Origin: Odobenus rosmarus divergens
Lineage: Eukaryota > Chordata > Mammalia > Carnivora > Odobenidae
Assembly (NCBI RefSeq): GCF_000321225.1
Contig: NW_004450404.1
Location: 1,031,848 to 1,095,847 of the forward strand
Direction: 5' to 3'
DNA: 64,000 nucleotides
In this document: positions 23,347-34,631 of the stretch, one piece after another
Numbering within the stretch: position 1 is the first letter of the stretch
How the letters are laid out: each line of letters starts with the position of its first letter
Position numbers and translations under genes: made by a program
The notes under the pieces: model-generated
Databases searched by the model: none
The model's input: the letters and a program-made list of their open reading frames with translations, nothing else
Told to the model about the DNA's origin: nothing

Positions 23347-24058
23347 CCTGAGTCTCTATTCTGTCCTGCTTCCAATGACAAATTCTGTTGACCACAAACT
23401 AGTATATAAATGGAGGGCATTATTATTAATATTCTCTAATCTCTCTCTCTCTCATCCGTCCCTTCTTCCCTTCCCATGCCCACTGCCCCCTTCTAAGCCC
23501 AGGTCCTGATCGCCTCATATGTGAGTGAAATATTAGAACCCCAGAATTTTCTCATTGGAAAGGATCTTAATGTTCTTTACATTCGACTTCTCACCCATTG
23601 CCGTAAGCCATTCAACAAATGCATACAATTGGCTCACGATCCCAATTCAGCTGCCAGGCAAGTTCTATCGTGCCCACCCAGTGGGAATCATGCTGAATTT
23701 TTTGAAAGTTTGAATTACTTAACAACATTTAGAAATCAAGTGATTTCAAATGAAATTCCAAATTTTTCACCCTTTCAAAATTGGGAATTTTAGAAGATGA
23801 CCTCCTTGGATCAGCGATCTGGCCCTCTAAAGCATGCTCTGGCGACAGCAGTCAGTGGAGGTGGCTCTCTCCTCTTTTTATCTTAAGGTTTATTCCTTGA
23901 CTACACCATTCATTTGCCATTTGTCGGACATACACTATTAGGCAGTGTGATTTAACTTTTCTACTGTATGTCTCATTTTCCCAACTAGATGTTAAGCTGC
24001 TTGATGCTTTATTATCCTCTAGGAATCCAGTCCAGTGCCCTGCATCTGGTAGATGTTC
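23347..24058. other. Mostly unassigned DNA, possible L3/MIR-like pieces
   Basis: A 90-codon frame at 23521-23793 starts in a block resembling L3/MIR-type 'tattagaaccccagaatttt' and has no domain. A short L2/MIR-like tail (CCAGTGCCCTGCATCTGGTAG) is at 24033-24053, just before a SINE. Confidence 0.4.
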
Positions 24059-24076
24059 AAAAACATTTTGGGATTA

Positions 24077-24226
24077 GGGCGCCTGGGAGACTCAGTCGGT
24101 TAAGCATCTGCCGGAGTCCAGGATTGAGCCTCGTGTCAGGCTCTCTGCTCGGCGGGGAGTCTGCTTCTCCCTCTGATTCTCTCCCCTCTTATGCTCTCTC
24201 TCTCAAATAAATAAATAAAATCTTTT
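24077..24226 (+). mobile_element. Can-SINE with internal deletion
   Basis: About 150 bp. The segment between CATCTGCC and GGAGTCCAGGATTGAGCC is missing (the TTCGGCTCAGGTCATGATCC part). Duplications aaaaacattttgggatt and aaaaacatattctgggatt lie at 24059-24075 and 24227-24245. Confidence 0.95.
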
Positions 24227-24245
24227 AAAAACATATTCTGGGATT

Positions 24246-25499
24246 GACTAATGACATCATTAAGGAGTCTCCATCAGTCAGGGATCAGTCTGGAACCCAT
24301 GAGTGGTAGTTGAAGAGCAGGAACTTAACACAAATAGTGCAAGGAGTCAGGACCCTGGGATACAAAGCACAGCAGGGGAAAGATAGGAAATGGATCTGAG
24401 AACCATGAGGCAGAGTCTCTGAAGGAAAGACCTGAGAGTATTTCTTGGACAGTTATTATTCGGAATCTCAAGTTTGGAATAGTAGTTGTAATTGCCAATC
24501 ACAGCAGACAGATCGCTTAGCGGACCTTACAAATGTATGCTAAAATGACCACTAAGATACATATCACGACCAACATAAAAAATTCAATGACCCTGAGCCT
24601 TCACTGCCTACAGCAGTGACCTCAGTAACATACCGTTTATTGGCTTTTCCATTTTTCCTAATGCCTTCTTCCTGTTCCCTCACTCCTGATTCCTAAAATC
24701 ACCTCCCCGACAAACTACCTGCATGCAAGTCAGGCGAGGTCACGGCTGACTGTCTCTGATGTTTTCATTTTTCTGCCCACTCTGTGATGCCGTGGGGGTT
24801 GTACGACTTGAAATGGGAGGGGGCCGGTCGTCTTAGACCTGTGACTGTGGGAACACGAATGAGGATTTCCTTCCAACGCATGTGCCCCAAGTTGAATGAG
24901 AAAGATAAAGACAATTTTTGAGGAGTGGATCTAAAAGAGATACACGACTAGCCCCCCCTTGCATGAGTATTTTAGACCCAGCTGAAACTTATAATCTGGT
25001 GGCAGTCCTCCTCTGAATTGAATTACTATTCCATAGAGAGACGATTCAAAACTAGGCGCCACACCTAGGCACTCCTATATGGGAACCCCCGACAAAACAA
25101 TTATTGTTTTGTTATTATATTGGCTCTTCAGGGCTTGGAACAACAGATACTCTTCCAAGAACTGTATTTTCAGATTTTACTACATAACCAACAAAATGGA
25201 TGAAAACAGTTCTCCTTTGGCACAGCCCGAAGTGTTTACTTGTGCTGTGACCATCTCATGTCACACCGCTCAATAAGTACTCTGACATAACATTTTTATT
25301 AAAGGATTAATAATGACATCATTAGAGAAAACTTCAGCTGCTAGCTGATGGAACTTCCCGAAGTGTGAACAATCAGCAATTCTCGGTGGGCCTTGGCCTT
25401 TATTGAACACTTTACTGAACACCGGCCTTTACTGAACACTTATTAGACTGACAGTACACCTTGCTTCTTCATGGAGTCTCCCCACATTCCCATGGAACA
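24246..25499. other. Unassigned DNA
   Basis: No gene or repeat family recognised. Confidence 0.4.
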
Positions 25500-25760
25500 G
25501 ATGACCTTCTAGCCAGATCTCACCTCCTCCTATTCTCCCCTCACTCAGCCACACAGGTCTCCCTGCTATTCTGCCAACACACGGGCCATATTCACACTTC
25601 GCACTTGCTGTTCCCTCTGCCTGGAACACTTTTCCTCCCAAGAGCCCCTTGGTTTGTGCCCTGGCACCTCCTTGGAATTTTGCTCAAATGTCACCTTCGG
25701 CTGAGAAGCTGATCCAGACCACTCTATTTAAAATCCCTACATTTTCCCTCTTTGCCTGAC
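25500..25760 (+). mobile_element. L2 LINE remnant
   Basis: It keeps the L2 blocks CGCACTTGCTGTTCCCTCTG, CCTGGAACACTTTTCCTCCC, TTTTGCTCAAATGTCACCTT and CTGATCCAGACCACTCTATT in order. Frames crossing it do not encode an intact protein. Confidence 0.75.
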
Positions 25761-26257
25761 CCTTTCCATCCCTTTATCTCCTTCCACCTAATGCGTACAT
25801 ACACACTTATGTATGTGTATGTTTTTGGATTTGTGCACACTCACAGATGCAGCACTAAGAGTGGGCATCTCCTAATATTTTGTGCTCTAGACCCTTCACT
25901 TGCCTCATCTTAGTCCCAACCCTGTAATAACTGGTAAGACTTTTTTGCCTCCAAAAGCCAATGTTCACTCCCGTGGGGGCGATACTGCCCCTGGAGAGAA
26001 TGCATGCTCTACGCTTATCTCTGCTTATTCCCAGAAGAGATGGGGCTTAAGGAGAGCAGCATTTGCTTGGCCGCCCTTCTTCTCCCTGATTCCCACTCCT
26101 GTCTAGGGTAATTCTACTGTGAGTTAGTTGACATATTCTTTCATGCCAAAGCACCTATAATTTATGGGTTAGTGAGAGTTTCTTGTGGTAGTTTTAAGTG
26201 CAGAAGCACCTGGAAATGTAGGGTGGGGGCACTAGTGGCTAGGGTACAGAGAGTTTT
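25761..26257. other. Unassigned DNA
   Basis: No gene or repeat family recognised. A short impure CATA/TATG run is at 25797-25824. Confidence 0.4.
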
Positions 26258-26270
26258 CTAGTCTCTTTTA

Positions 26271-26469
26271 TTTTTTTTTTTTTTTAAGATTTTCTTTATT
26301 TATTTGAGATAGAGACTGAGAGGGCACAAGCAGGGGGAGCAGCAGAGGGAGAGGGAGAAGCAGACTCCCTGCCGAGCAGGGAGCCTGCCACAGGGCTCCA
26401 TCCCAGGACCCTGGGATCACGACCCAAGCCAAAGGCAGACGCTTAACCGACTGAGCCACTCAGGCGCCC
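26271..26469 (-). mobile_element. Can-SINE, reverse orientation
   Basis: Full copy with poly(T) at 26271-26285 and head at 26469. Perfect 13-bp duplication ctagtctctttta at 26258-26270 and 26470-26482. Confidence 0.96.
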
Positions 26470-26482
26470 CTAGTCTCTTTTA

Positions 26483-26879
26483 GATCACACCACTCTTTGC
26501 CAGCTCACAATCAAGCAGCGACCCCCTTGGCGTCTTAGTTTAGGTTCTCTGGGGCTGCAGAGCCTGAAATAAGGACTTGGGGGCAAAATGGCCTCCCCCC
26601 TCTCCCCAGCCCCTAGCACAGAACAATACGTATTGTTTTATATAGCTCTGAAATACACGAGGCAGCCAGAGAGGAGGGTGCTGCGGTAGACTGGCCAAGA
26701 CGTGATGAGGACCTGAACCTGTGCTTGGGAAGCTGGCATGAAAAGAGGTTCAACAGACACCCTAAGGTAAGATGAGAGGATGGGGGGTCCCCTGGGATGT
26801 CGGGGTATGCAGAAAACAGGAGTCAGCCGCAACAGTCCATGTGAGATTGCCCTGAATCCCTCAAGTGTGTTAAGTAGGT
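26483..26879. other. Unassigned DNA
   Basis: A block at 26536-26560 (TCTTAGTTTAGGTTCTCTGG) resembles the end of some old LTRs, but no element can be delimited. Confidence 0.35.
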
Positions 26880-27060
26880 CACGAACCTAGACTATGAAGC
26901 CCAGACAGCGTAGGTCCAAGTCTGCCACTTGTTAATTCCACACAACTTCTGTAATCCACCACTAGGTAACTTTGGACAACTTCCTTACCGCACCCCCCCA
27001 ACCCTGGCCCTGCACTTCAGTTTCCCATCTGGAAAACAGGGATGAAGGTAATCACAATAG
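26880..27060 (+). mobile_element. Diverged MIR-like fragment
   Basis: 'aggtccaagtctgccacttg', 'aactttggacaacttcctta' and 'cttcagtttcccatctggaa' follow MIR order, with an insertion in the middle (about 26935-26960). Confidence 0.5.
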
Positions 27061-27724
27061 GACATACTTCATCGGCATATATGAGGAGAACGCACAGGAA
27101 ACCGTGTTCATGTCCATAATTAATACGATCATGCTCTCTGTTCCTCGTTTACCTAGTGACCTTTCTAAAAACGGTTTCTCCCCTCTATGGAGCAAGACCT
27201 CCATTTCACTTTCTTTCCGTTTTATACTCTTTGCTTCTGATTTTCAAACAGCCTTGGGGTCGCTTTAGAAACGTAAGGAAAGAAGCAGAAGTCAAAGGGT
27301 TTCAGGAGATCAGGTGACTGTAACTTCTGTTTCTTAAATTTTTGCACAAAGTCAAGACCCGGTTAAAGTTTCAGGGCAAAAGTGAAAGGCGCATCTAATC
27401 GTGATGTTATTGGGGTGCCCTCTAGTGGGATGCACGGTCTCCCCAGGGGTCACTGGCTGGCTTCTAAAAATTAACATTAGTTTCTTTTCTAATTATAACA
27501 ATAATTATGTGGGTTTATGTGGAGAAAATTCTAACCACAGAAAAGTGGAAAGAAAAACTTCTAAAAAAAATATTCATACTCTTTCTACTGAAAGATAATG
27601 TTGGCTGGTTGTAAGGCTCTTTGGAATATCTTCGGGCCAGCTGCCGAACAGAAACAATTCAGTAGAGCCTTGGGAGATGTTAGCATCAGGTTTTACTTAG
27701 AACTATTAGCAGATACAAAATTGA
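27061..27724. other. Unassigned DNA
   Basis: No recognised gene or repeat. Confidence 0.4.
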
Positions 27725-28268
27725 GCTCTTTAGCGTTCCAGTATGTGTGGTGTCTTGGTAATGGAGCATCATGGCGGGCCTAAGCTGCATTTCCCAGAAT
27801 TCCCTTTTCTGTACATTTCTGGAGAGCTTCCTGTGGGACATGCGGACGAAGAGGTGCAGCAGCCGCCTCCCCTCATTCACGTGAGGGCGCAGCCAGCCTG
27901 CAACAGCTCCAGTGCCACCCGGGTCTGCTTCAGCTTCTCCGACTCCTGGGCCAGGTGGGTACTGAGTTTTGTGCTAAGGACCCAGCTTCTGCGGGACGAC
28001 CATACCACCAGGGTCACAGGTAACAAGAATGGACGTAGGTTTCAGTCATGCCTGTGGGTTCCAACTTGTTCCCAGTGTCACCCTTCTTCCTGCCTCCCTC
28101 CTGCCCACCCATCGTACATGGCAAGTTCTGGCATCAGATGCGAAGGCAACAGCTTTACGGAGCCTGCTTAGCCAGCTCCCGCAGTTGTATAAGGTCACAT
28201 CCCTGTGACAAATTCCTTAGTGTGTGTGTGTCCCTAGTGACTCTCCTTCTGTGACTGAACCCTGACTT
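27725..28268 (+). repeat. Possible old LTR-like repeat
   Basis: The segment contains CTGCATTTCCCAGAATTCCC at 27785-27804 and ends CTGTGACTGAACCCTGACTTA, an ending common in mammalian LTR-class repeats. Several frames up to 142 codons cross it, on both strands, none with a domain. The call rests on general resemblance only. Confidence 0.3.
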
Positions 28269-28317
28269 ACACGGTATGAAGGAGAAAAAATTCCGAAGCA
28301 ATTCGAATGAATGGTCT

Positions 28318-28485
28318 AAGCTGCACTGTTCTCTACCGTAGCCCCTGGCCACACGTGGCTACTTAAATTTAAGTTAATTCAAGTTAAACAAAATTATAAT
28401 CCACTTCCTCGGTCACGTTTCAAGGGCTCAATAGCCACACGTCATCGGCGGCTACTGTATAGGGCAGCACAGAGACAGAGCATTG
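28318..28485. mobile_element. Small hAT-type inverted-repeat DNA element
   Basis: The ends pair: GCACTGTTCTCTACCGTAGCC on the left and the reverse complement GTGCTGCCCTATACAGTAGCC on the right, with CCACACGTGGCT and CTCAATAGCCACACGTC inside. This is the layout of an old non-autonomous DNA transposon of the 'AGCCACATGTGGCT' class. Confidence 0.6.
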
Positions 28486-28554
28486 CCATGATCGAAAAAA
28501 ATCTCCATCCCTGTGCTGGTCTCTAGGGATGACGGCCAGTATTTGGGGATTCTG

Positions 28555-28748
28555 ACAGTGTGTCAGACACATTACAGGCATCTCTTCACGCATTCATTCA
28601 TTTAATCTGTGAGTAATTCTGAGAGATACTGCTACTTTACAGATAAGGAGACTGAACCGCAGTGATTAAATACCTTGTTATAGTCAGAGTTAATAAATGG
28701 AAGAGGTAAGATTTGACCCCAGAAAGTCCAGAGCCTGGAGTCTTTTAC
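28555..28748 (-). mobile_element. MIR SINE
   Basis: Reverse MIR: 'acattacaggcatctcttca', 'ctttacagataaggagactg', 'aagatttgaccccagaaagt' and 'ccagagcctggagtctttta'. Confidence 0.7.
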
Positions 28749-29841
28749 CGTATGCCAAACTGTGAAAGTCCCAGTGGCCCGGGTTGGCACAAAGGGAGTG
28801 GATGGCTCTGGTGGGCCTCCTGCACTCAAAGGACTCTCTCCTAATTGGGTGAGGAGCATCTCAGTAGTGACATCATCAACTCCCCCAGCTTGGACTTGAT
28901 CTCAAGAAAGAAGAGATGCCTTACCCCACCCCACCCCACCTTCCAATGGCAGAACGAGATGTACAAACAACCCTGGTGAGAAGGGTCATAGATGTATTAG
29001 TTAAGGTAAGGCAAATTGCTGCAATAACTAAATCCTACAATCTCAGGGACTCAAAAAAATAGAAGTTTCTTTTTCCATGTGTAAAGTCCAATCAGCAGCC
29101 TAGAATGGAGAGTAGGGTAGGGCAGAGAGAGGGACATCTGCTCCATGTAGTCATTGAGGGGCCCAGGAGGACAGAGGCACTGCCATGTTCAACATGAAAA
29201 TTCCAAATTTGCTCTGGAGAACAATATCCAGCAGGCCAACAGGAAAAGAGACAGTGAGGGGAATCAGGTGGGAGATTTTTAATGGCTAAGCCTGGAAGTG
29301 GCAAACATTGTTTCTGCCCACATCCATTAACCAGAACTCAGTCACATAGCCACTTCTAATGGCAAGGGAGGCTGGGTAACAGAGTCTAGCTGTGTGGTGA
29401 GAAAGAAAAAAATAAAGTTTGGTGAGCTGCCAACCAGTCTCTGCCACATCCATTTAATTTGAGTGCTGTGGAGTAATTAATATCCATTAAACTAATGATG
29501 GGACAAAATCAATGCTAAAATTACTCTCCCAACTACCATTTTCTTTTTCTTTGCCATGATATCGACAAGGTCAAAAGTCAAGGAATCAATAGGAATTGGA
29601 GGAGGAGGAGTCCCTGCCACTCTGAAGCTAAATCTATGAATTCCCCTTCTTTGTGACTCACCTCCCTAGTTCTGCTCCCAACAAACATCCATATTATGAT
29701 TTTTTCATGATCCTCAAGAGTAGGACTCCCATATGACAAACTATTTCTGTAAACAGCTGCATACTAGTAAAAGCCACTAACAAAGCCTGGAAGTACGGAT
29801 ATTCCTGTTGTAGCCTACTTAGTTGGAAAAGCTGTATTTTG
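28749..29841. other. Mostly unassigned; old interspersed repeat around 29000-29400
   Basis: The part from GTATTAGTTAAGGTAAGGCA (about 28995) to GGTAACAGAGTCTAGCTGTG (about 29395), with CCAGAACTCAGTCACATAGC, is a pattern I have seen repeated in mammalian genomes. I cannot name the family. The rest is unassigned. Confidence 0.4.
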
Positions 29842-30027
29842 GGGGCGCCTGGGTGGCTTAGTTGGTTAACCGTCCAACGATTTCCGCACAGGTCAGGATC
29901 TCAGGGTCCTGGGATCAAGCCCCACAATGGGCTCTGCGCTCAGCGGGGAGTCTGCTTAAGGATCTCGCTCCTTCACTCGCCCTCTCTCCCCCTCCCCCCT
30001 CTAAAATAAAGAAATCTTTTTAAAAAA
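29842..30027 (+). mobile_element. Can-SINE, older diverged copy
   Basis: Head GGGGCGCCTGGGTGGCTTAG is followed by a diverged middle and tail CTAAAATAAAGAAATCTTTTT. Target duplications are not clear (attttg-type only). Confidence 0.93.
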
Positions 30028-30434
30028 GAATTTTGAATAGGAGAGCAGCCTTAAAATGAGATGGCAGAGATGAGTGGTTCTCAGTTCGAAGCAGACCCCA
30101 AGGATCTCTGGTAACCCAGGACAATGAATTAGGAAGCTGAAGACTCTCCCTACTGGGTAATTGAATTCACAGAATGTGAGAGTGTGACGGAATCCTAACA
30201 TGCAATCAGCTGAGCCCCTTCATCATACGGAGGAGAGGAAACATTCTTTAAGGGTTTCTAGCCAATGGACAGCCACTTTATTGAGGTCTATGCAAAACAT
30301 CAGAGGAGTAACATATGTTGTATAAGAACTCACTGGGTTCAGATGAGGGTAATGCTGGTGATGTAAGCTGAAGGGAGAGGCCCGCGTTTTAGAGTATCTC
30401 TAGGCTTTACGCTAGAGTCACAAATCAAAACCAA
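30028..30434. other. Unassigned DNA
   Basis: A GAGTGGTTCTCAGTT start at 30071 hints at a MER5-type fragment but the rest does not follow. No gene. Confidence 0.35.
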
Positions 30435-30530
30435 ACAACCAGGGTTTATTGAGCATTTACTATGTGCTAGACTATGGAGGATACAGAGAGGAAAAAGTTG
30501 TCACCCTTACCCTGAAGGACCTGACTAGAT
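30435..30530 (-). mobile_element. L2 3'-end remnant
   Basis: Reverse L2 tail: GTTTATTGAGCATTTACTATG, GTGCTAGACTATGGAGGATAC, then the 'caccctTACCCTGAAGGACC' block. Confidence 0.65.
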
Positions 30531-32499
30531 ATTTCTTCATACCTGAAAAGGTAAAACCAGGAGGAGCAGAATCCAGGATATGATGATCACCTTCAACAAT
30601 CCCTAGCAGAGTGTCCTAACACATCTTAATATGTGTTCATTTTAGAGTTAGTTTAAAATTTATAAATAGAATTTGGATGTACAAATAATAGCAACAATAA
30701 AGAAACACATAAAAAAAAAAATACCCGAACTTCCGTCTTATTCTGGAGCCTCCATTCCAGAGGTACAGGAAAGGGATCCTTACACCTGATAATTTAAGGT
30801 GGCTCGCTCTTTTGCTCTGAAATGATCTCCAGTTCAATCAATGTCTTTTGGAAAGATGCACAATCTTTGTTTTGCCTCCTCTTCCATCTCGTGGTCAAGA
30901 TGGCTTCCAGGTTGGGAATGGGGTGCTAGTGTTCTTCTGGCAGCAGGGAGAAGGGGCCCGGATCTCTGAGCCCACCCCGTGTTGACCAATGGGTTCTCAA
31001 GGGCCTCTCCAGAGGTCTCCCTCACCCTGTGGGGTTCCTGAGTATCCAGTTGGCATCCACTGCTGAAGACTGTGTCCACTGGCCCCCATGGTCTATTCTC
31101 TCAGTAGCCCACCCTGGCCTGGGGGTCCCTCTCTTGATAATCCAGGTCCCCTCAAGTCTCACCCCTGAGTGTCTGTCACATCCTTCATCTGGCCCCTGGT
31201 CTAAATTGTCCACACCACCGCTTTTGCGCCCTGTCCCTGCTCCTGGCTCACAACACAGCTACCCACAAGGAACATGACTTAAGACTCTCTACCCTGCCCA
31301 CAAGAGACAAGAAAGACTTGAAAAAGACACCATCTCCAGCCTTCTCTCTGCCTAAACACTCTATGTCATCATCTTTCATCTCTACTATGGCCTCCATGTT
31401 GATGTACAGGCTGCTATGAGTTCTGACCAGGAGTTCTAAGTGGGAAGTGGGACACAATGTCTTCCGCTTTCAGTTTCTGCTTCAACTCTCTAGAGCCTCT
31501 ACCATTCCTTGTCACCACTTCTATCTGCCAGGGAAAGAGGCAGGGTCTACCAGAAGTGACCTCATGCCCGTATGGGGGTAGTGCAAGTTTGGGAGGCTGT
31601 AAGATTGGCTGAGCATCAGATCAATGCCCTGGTGGTTATAATCTCATTTGCACAGACAGAGAATTGAGAGAGAAGGAGTGCAGTACCCGGTTTGGTACTG
31701 GAAGACAAAGTCAAACAAGACAGGTTCCCCGCCTTTCAGGAGCATTACAGCCTACCCTCCTACAGCTTTACCATGCACTGCACAAGGAAGAACAAAGATT
31801 TGGAGGGACAAAGCATGAGAAGATAAGAGGAAACACGAGAGTGAGGCCTTGGGAGAGAAGAACTGTAGAGGAATCTATCTCTGGAAATGCCTGCAGCACA
31901 GAAAGATCTAGGCCCAGACCAGAGAGAGAAAGTTGGGGATTATAGCTCATGAGCTCACCAAACTGGCTCAAATGTGTAATTGTTTCCAAATGGGGACGAC
32001 AACTCTACAAGGATGAAATTATAACCATCTTCCACTATCACGTCATCTCACCCTCTGGAAAAGAGTTGTACCTAAAAGAAGACCTCCTTCAAAGACAAAA
32101 AAAGAAGTAAGAAAAAAACGCTATTGGCACAGCCCAGGAGAGCTAGAGGCTAGAGACAAGTATAGTTACCTACTGAAGCTAGCTCATGTGGGCTTCTGGT
32201 AGACCAAGAATGATTCCCTCACACATTACCAAATTACACAAGTGAAAGCGTTAGGGTCTAAGGATTCTCTCTGTTGGCCAGTGGCCTAACAAGAGAGTGT
32301 CAGACCCACCTCTCCTTATTGTCAAGAGCTAATGAGTCATCTCTCAGGCTTCCAGGATGCAGCTACTGTGTTTGCAGTGCAAATCCCCCGAAACCAGGGG
32401 GAACGGCTGCTAACCAGCGGCATACCCCGGCTCCCTCTCTGTCTTCTCCGCACACCTCAGTGACACGTTCCTTCAGTCTTCAGACACCTACGAGGCAAC
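30531..32499. other. Unassigned DNA
   Basis: 2 kb without a recognised repeat or gene. Overlapping frames of up to 93 codons on both strands (30834-31989) have no domain and no splice-site framework that I could support. Confidence 0.4.
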
Positions 32500-32715
32500 C
32501 CGGTAGAGTATGAACAGCACAAGCTACAGATCCCAACGGGGAATCCTCTGAGCTATGAGACTCTGCGCAAATGACTTAATCTCTTTGACCCGGACACTCA
32601 GTGTCTTCATCTGTAAACTGAGACTGAAAGTATCTATCATGAGGCGTTTTTGTGAGGAGTAAATGAGATGATATAGATAAAGCACCTAGCAGGGCGTGGC
32701 CCAGAGCAAGTCCCC
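32500..32715 (+). mobile_element. MIR SINE
   Basis: 'gctatgagactctgcgcaaa', 'tgacttaatctctttgaccc', 'agtgtcttcatctgtaaact', 'tgaggagtaaatgagatgat' and 'aagcacctagcagggcgtgg' follow MIR from middle to 3' end. Confidence 0.75.
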
Positions 32716-32799
32716 AGCCTGCCCATTAGTTTCCCATCCGCCCCTGGAAACCCTCCTTCTCCCTTCTCACCTGGTGCTGACAGTGTGCCAAAAGGACCC

Positions 32800-33060
32800 G
32801 TGATACAAAGGAAGTACCTAATGCTGTCATAGAAGAGGACAAGTATAAAAAGATATGGATAAAGAGAAAAGCACTGTGGCAAGAGGTTTAATTCTTCTGA
32901 AGAGATGAGGGCAGGTTTCATAGAGGTAGCAATATTTGGCTGGACCTTGGACGATTCATTCAGTTCCAAGCGGGGAGACGCCAGAAAGCAGAGGGAGGGA
33001 GTAGGGAAGTAAGATAGGGAAGGGAGTAAAGACAATAATGGGTACATTAATGAGTGGATT
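32800..33060 (-). mobile_element. L2 remnant
   Basis: Reverse L2 body: 'aggtttcatagaggtagcaa', 'ggctggaccttggacgattc' and 'aagcggggagacgccagaaa'. The 148-codon minus frame at 32637-33083 runs through this and the MIR and is therefore rejected as a gene. Confidence 0.55.
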
Positions 33061-33714
33061 ACTACTGGGGGCAACTGGGGCACAACCCAGCAATCTACTA
33101 GGTGTGTAGAACACAGCTCAGCACCATCTCACCAAGGGACGAGGAAGCTGGCATAGGTAAACGCTGACTCTCATCCCTCACTATTTCGGAGTGTTAACTC
33201 CCTGGCACTTCTGGCTTGTTCCAAGCACAGGCCACGCATGGTCCTATAGGCACAGATCATTCGCAGTTAGAGAGACATGGGAGCCATCAGCACGCATGCA
33301 CATTCCCGTTTACCTGCCCCATTTTAATCACTTTTAAAGATACTTTTTCAAAAAGACTTATTTCTACCAAGCCGCTTTCATTTTGATGACTTTTTTCCCC
33401 TTATGTTTCACTTTCCTTCCTCATCTATCCCCGTGGTGGAAAAAGCACTGAAACATGAGACTGAAGATCTAGTATCTAGTCTGGCTCCGCCATTTTCCAA
33501 CCAATCAAGTCCCTGGGGACATTTACTCATTAGTAGAGTGGGGACATTTGATTTCTGCTCTGCCAATCCCACAGTGATGTTTTAATGCCCCAAGAAGATG
33601 ACGCGTGAGCATAGTTTAGAGGAACATCACAGTACCACAGCAGAATGTGTAGCCCGTGATATTTAGCTGGAGGAGTTTTCTCTACCTACTTCTGTCTTCT
33701 GCCAGTTGCGCAGG
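33061..33714. other. Unassigned DNA with a MIR-like fragment
   Basis: A MIR-like piece at about 33425-33540 (AAAGCACTGAAACATGAGAC ... TCTAGTCTGGCTCCGCC). The remainder is unrecognised. Confidence 0.4.
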
Positions 33715-33897
33715 CAGTGGTCCTCAAAGTGTAGTCTGAACCAATGGCATCAACATCACCTGGGAGCTTGTTAGCAATGTCCATTCTCAGGTCCGGCCCT
33801 ATACCTACTGAATCAAAAACTCTGGGGGAGAGACCCAAGTCCTACAGGGGATTCTGATATTTTGAGAACTGATGTTTTCACCGTTTGAGAACTCTGG
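33715..33897 (-). mobile_element. MER5A-like hAT-Charlie non-autonomous DNA transposon
   Basis: About 183 bp from CAGTGGTCCTCAAAGTGTAG to CCGTTTGAGAACTCTG, with CATCACCTGGGAGCTTGTTA and CCTACTGAATCAAAAACTCT inside. Length and terminal inverted repeats fit MER5A. Orientation is by convention and uncertain. Confidence 0.8.
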
Positions 33898-33904
33898 GTT
33901 TCTG

Positions 33905-34131
33905 GTTATGACCACAAAATTCAGAGCTGGCTACAAATTCCAGTCAGCCACTTCCTTGAGCAACTTACTTATCTGAGACTCAGTTTCTTGATCTGGGAAT
34001 TGGGGCTAACACTAGGACCTCTCCTTCACAGATGTGGTTGAGAAGCTTAAGAGAGTGCGTATGTGTAAAGCACGGAGGGACCTGGCCCATCGTAAGCAGT
34101 CAGTACATGTTTAGCTCTTACCATTTCTTTT
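33905..34131 (+). mobile_element. MIR SINE
   Basis: 'tccagtcagccacttccttg', 'agcaacttacttatctgaga', 'ctcagtttcttgatctggga', 'gtgtaaagcacggagggacc' and 'gtacatgtttagctcttacc' give the full MIR order. Confidence 0.75.
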
Positions 34132-34631
34132 TCTAAAGTATTGTGGCTTCTCGACATGCCCCAGTGCCTGCTTTTTGAAGGATTGTCAATTATTGTGTTT
34201 TATCCTGTTGGGAAGTTTTCCATTTAGTTCGCATGTGTGTGTTGTGCATCTATTTTGTTTACATGTCTTTGTTTGCTGCTAGTAGATATTTGCTTTATCC
34301 AATGAAGATTCCTTGATCCTGCCACTCTCCTCTGAGTAAGAAAGGTATTTCTCTCTGTGTCCTTAATAATTCTTCTTAAATAACATTCCTGGTGAGGATT
34401 CTTTCCATTTGCATAGCAGCATTGTATTTTTTTTGGAAGTTTTGCCTACAGATGTTGCAGCCAAGATTTCTGGCCTTTTTGCTGCCTTCCTTAGGTACAT
34501 TTTCTCCATGTTTCATTCTAAAGATCCTCTCTTCTGAAAACCATGCTGCTTCATTTGGCCAATTGTCTACCTCCCTTAACATTTCCATGCAGAAGTGCCT
34601 TCAAGTGGATACTCTTAAAAACAAATAAACA
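34132..34631. other. Unassigned DNA upstream of an L1 remnant
   Basis: No repeat recognised. Frames of 70 and 78 codons overlap on opposite strands (34376-34628) with no domain. Confidence 0.4.

Noticed and set aside
27743..28171. 142-codon plus-strand frame as an exon
   Set aside because: It lies in an LTR-like, probably repetitive segment. It overlaps other frames on both strands and shows no domain.
32637..33083. 148-codon minus-strand frame with a hydrophobic centre as a membrane protein
   Set aside because: It runs through the end of a MIR and a reversed L2 remnant. The hydrophobic stretch comes from decayed LINE sequence.
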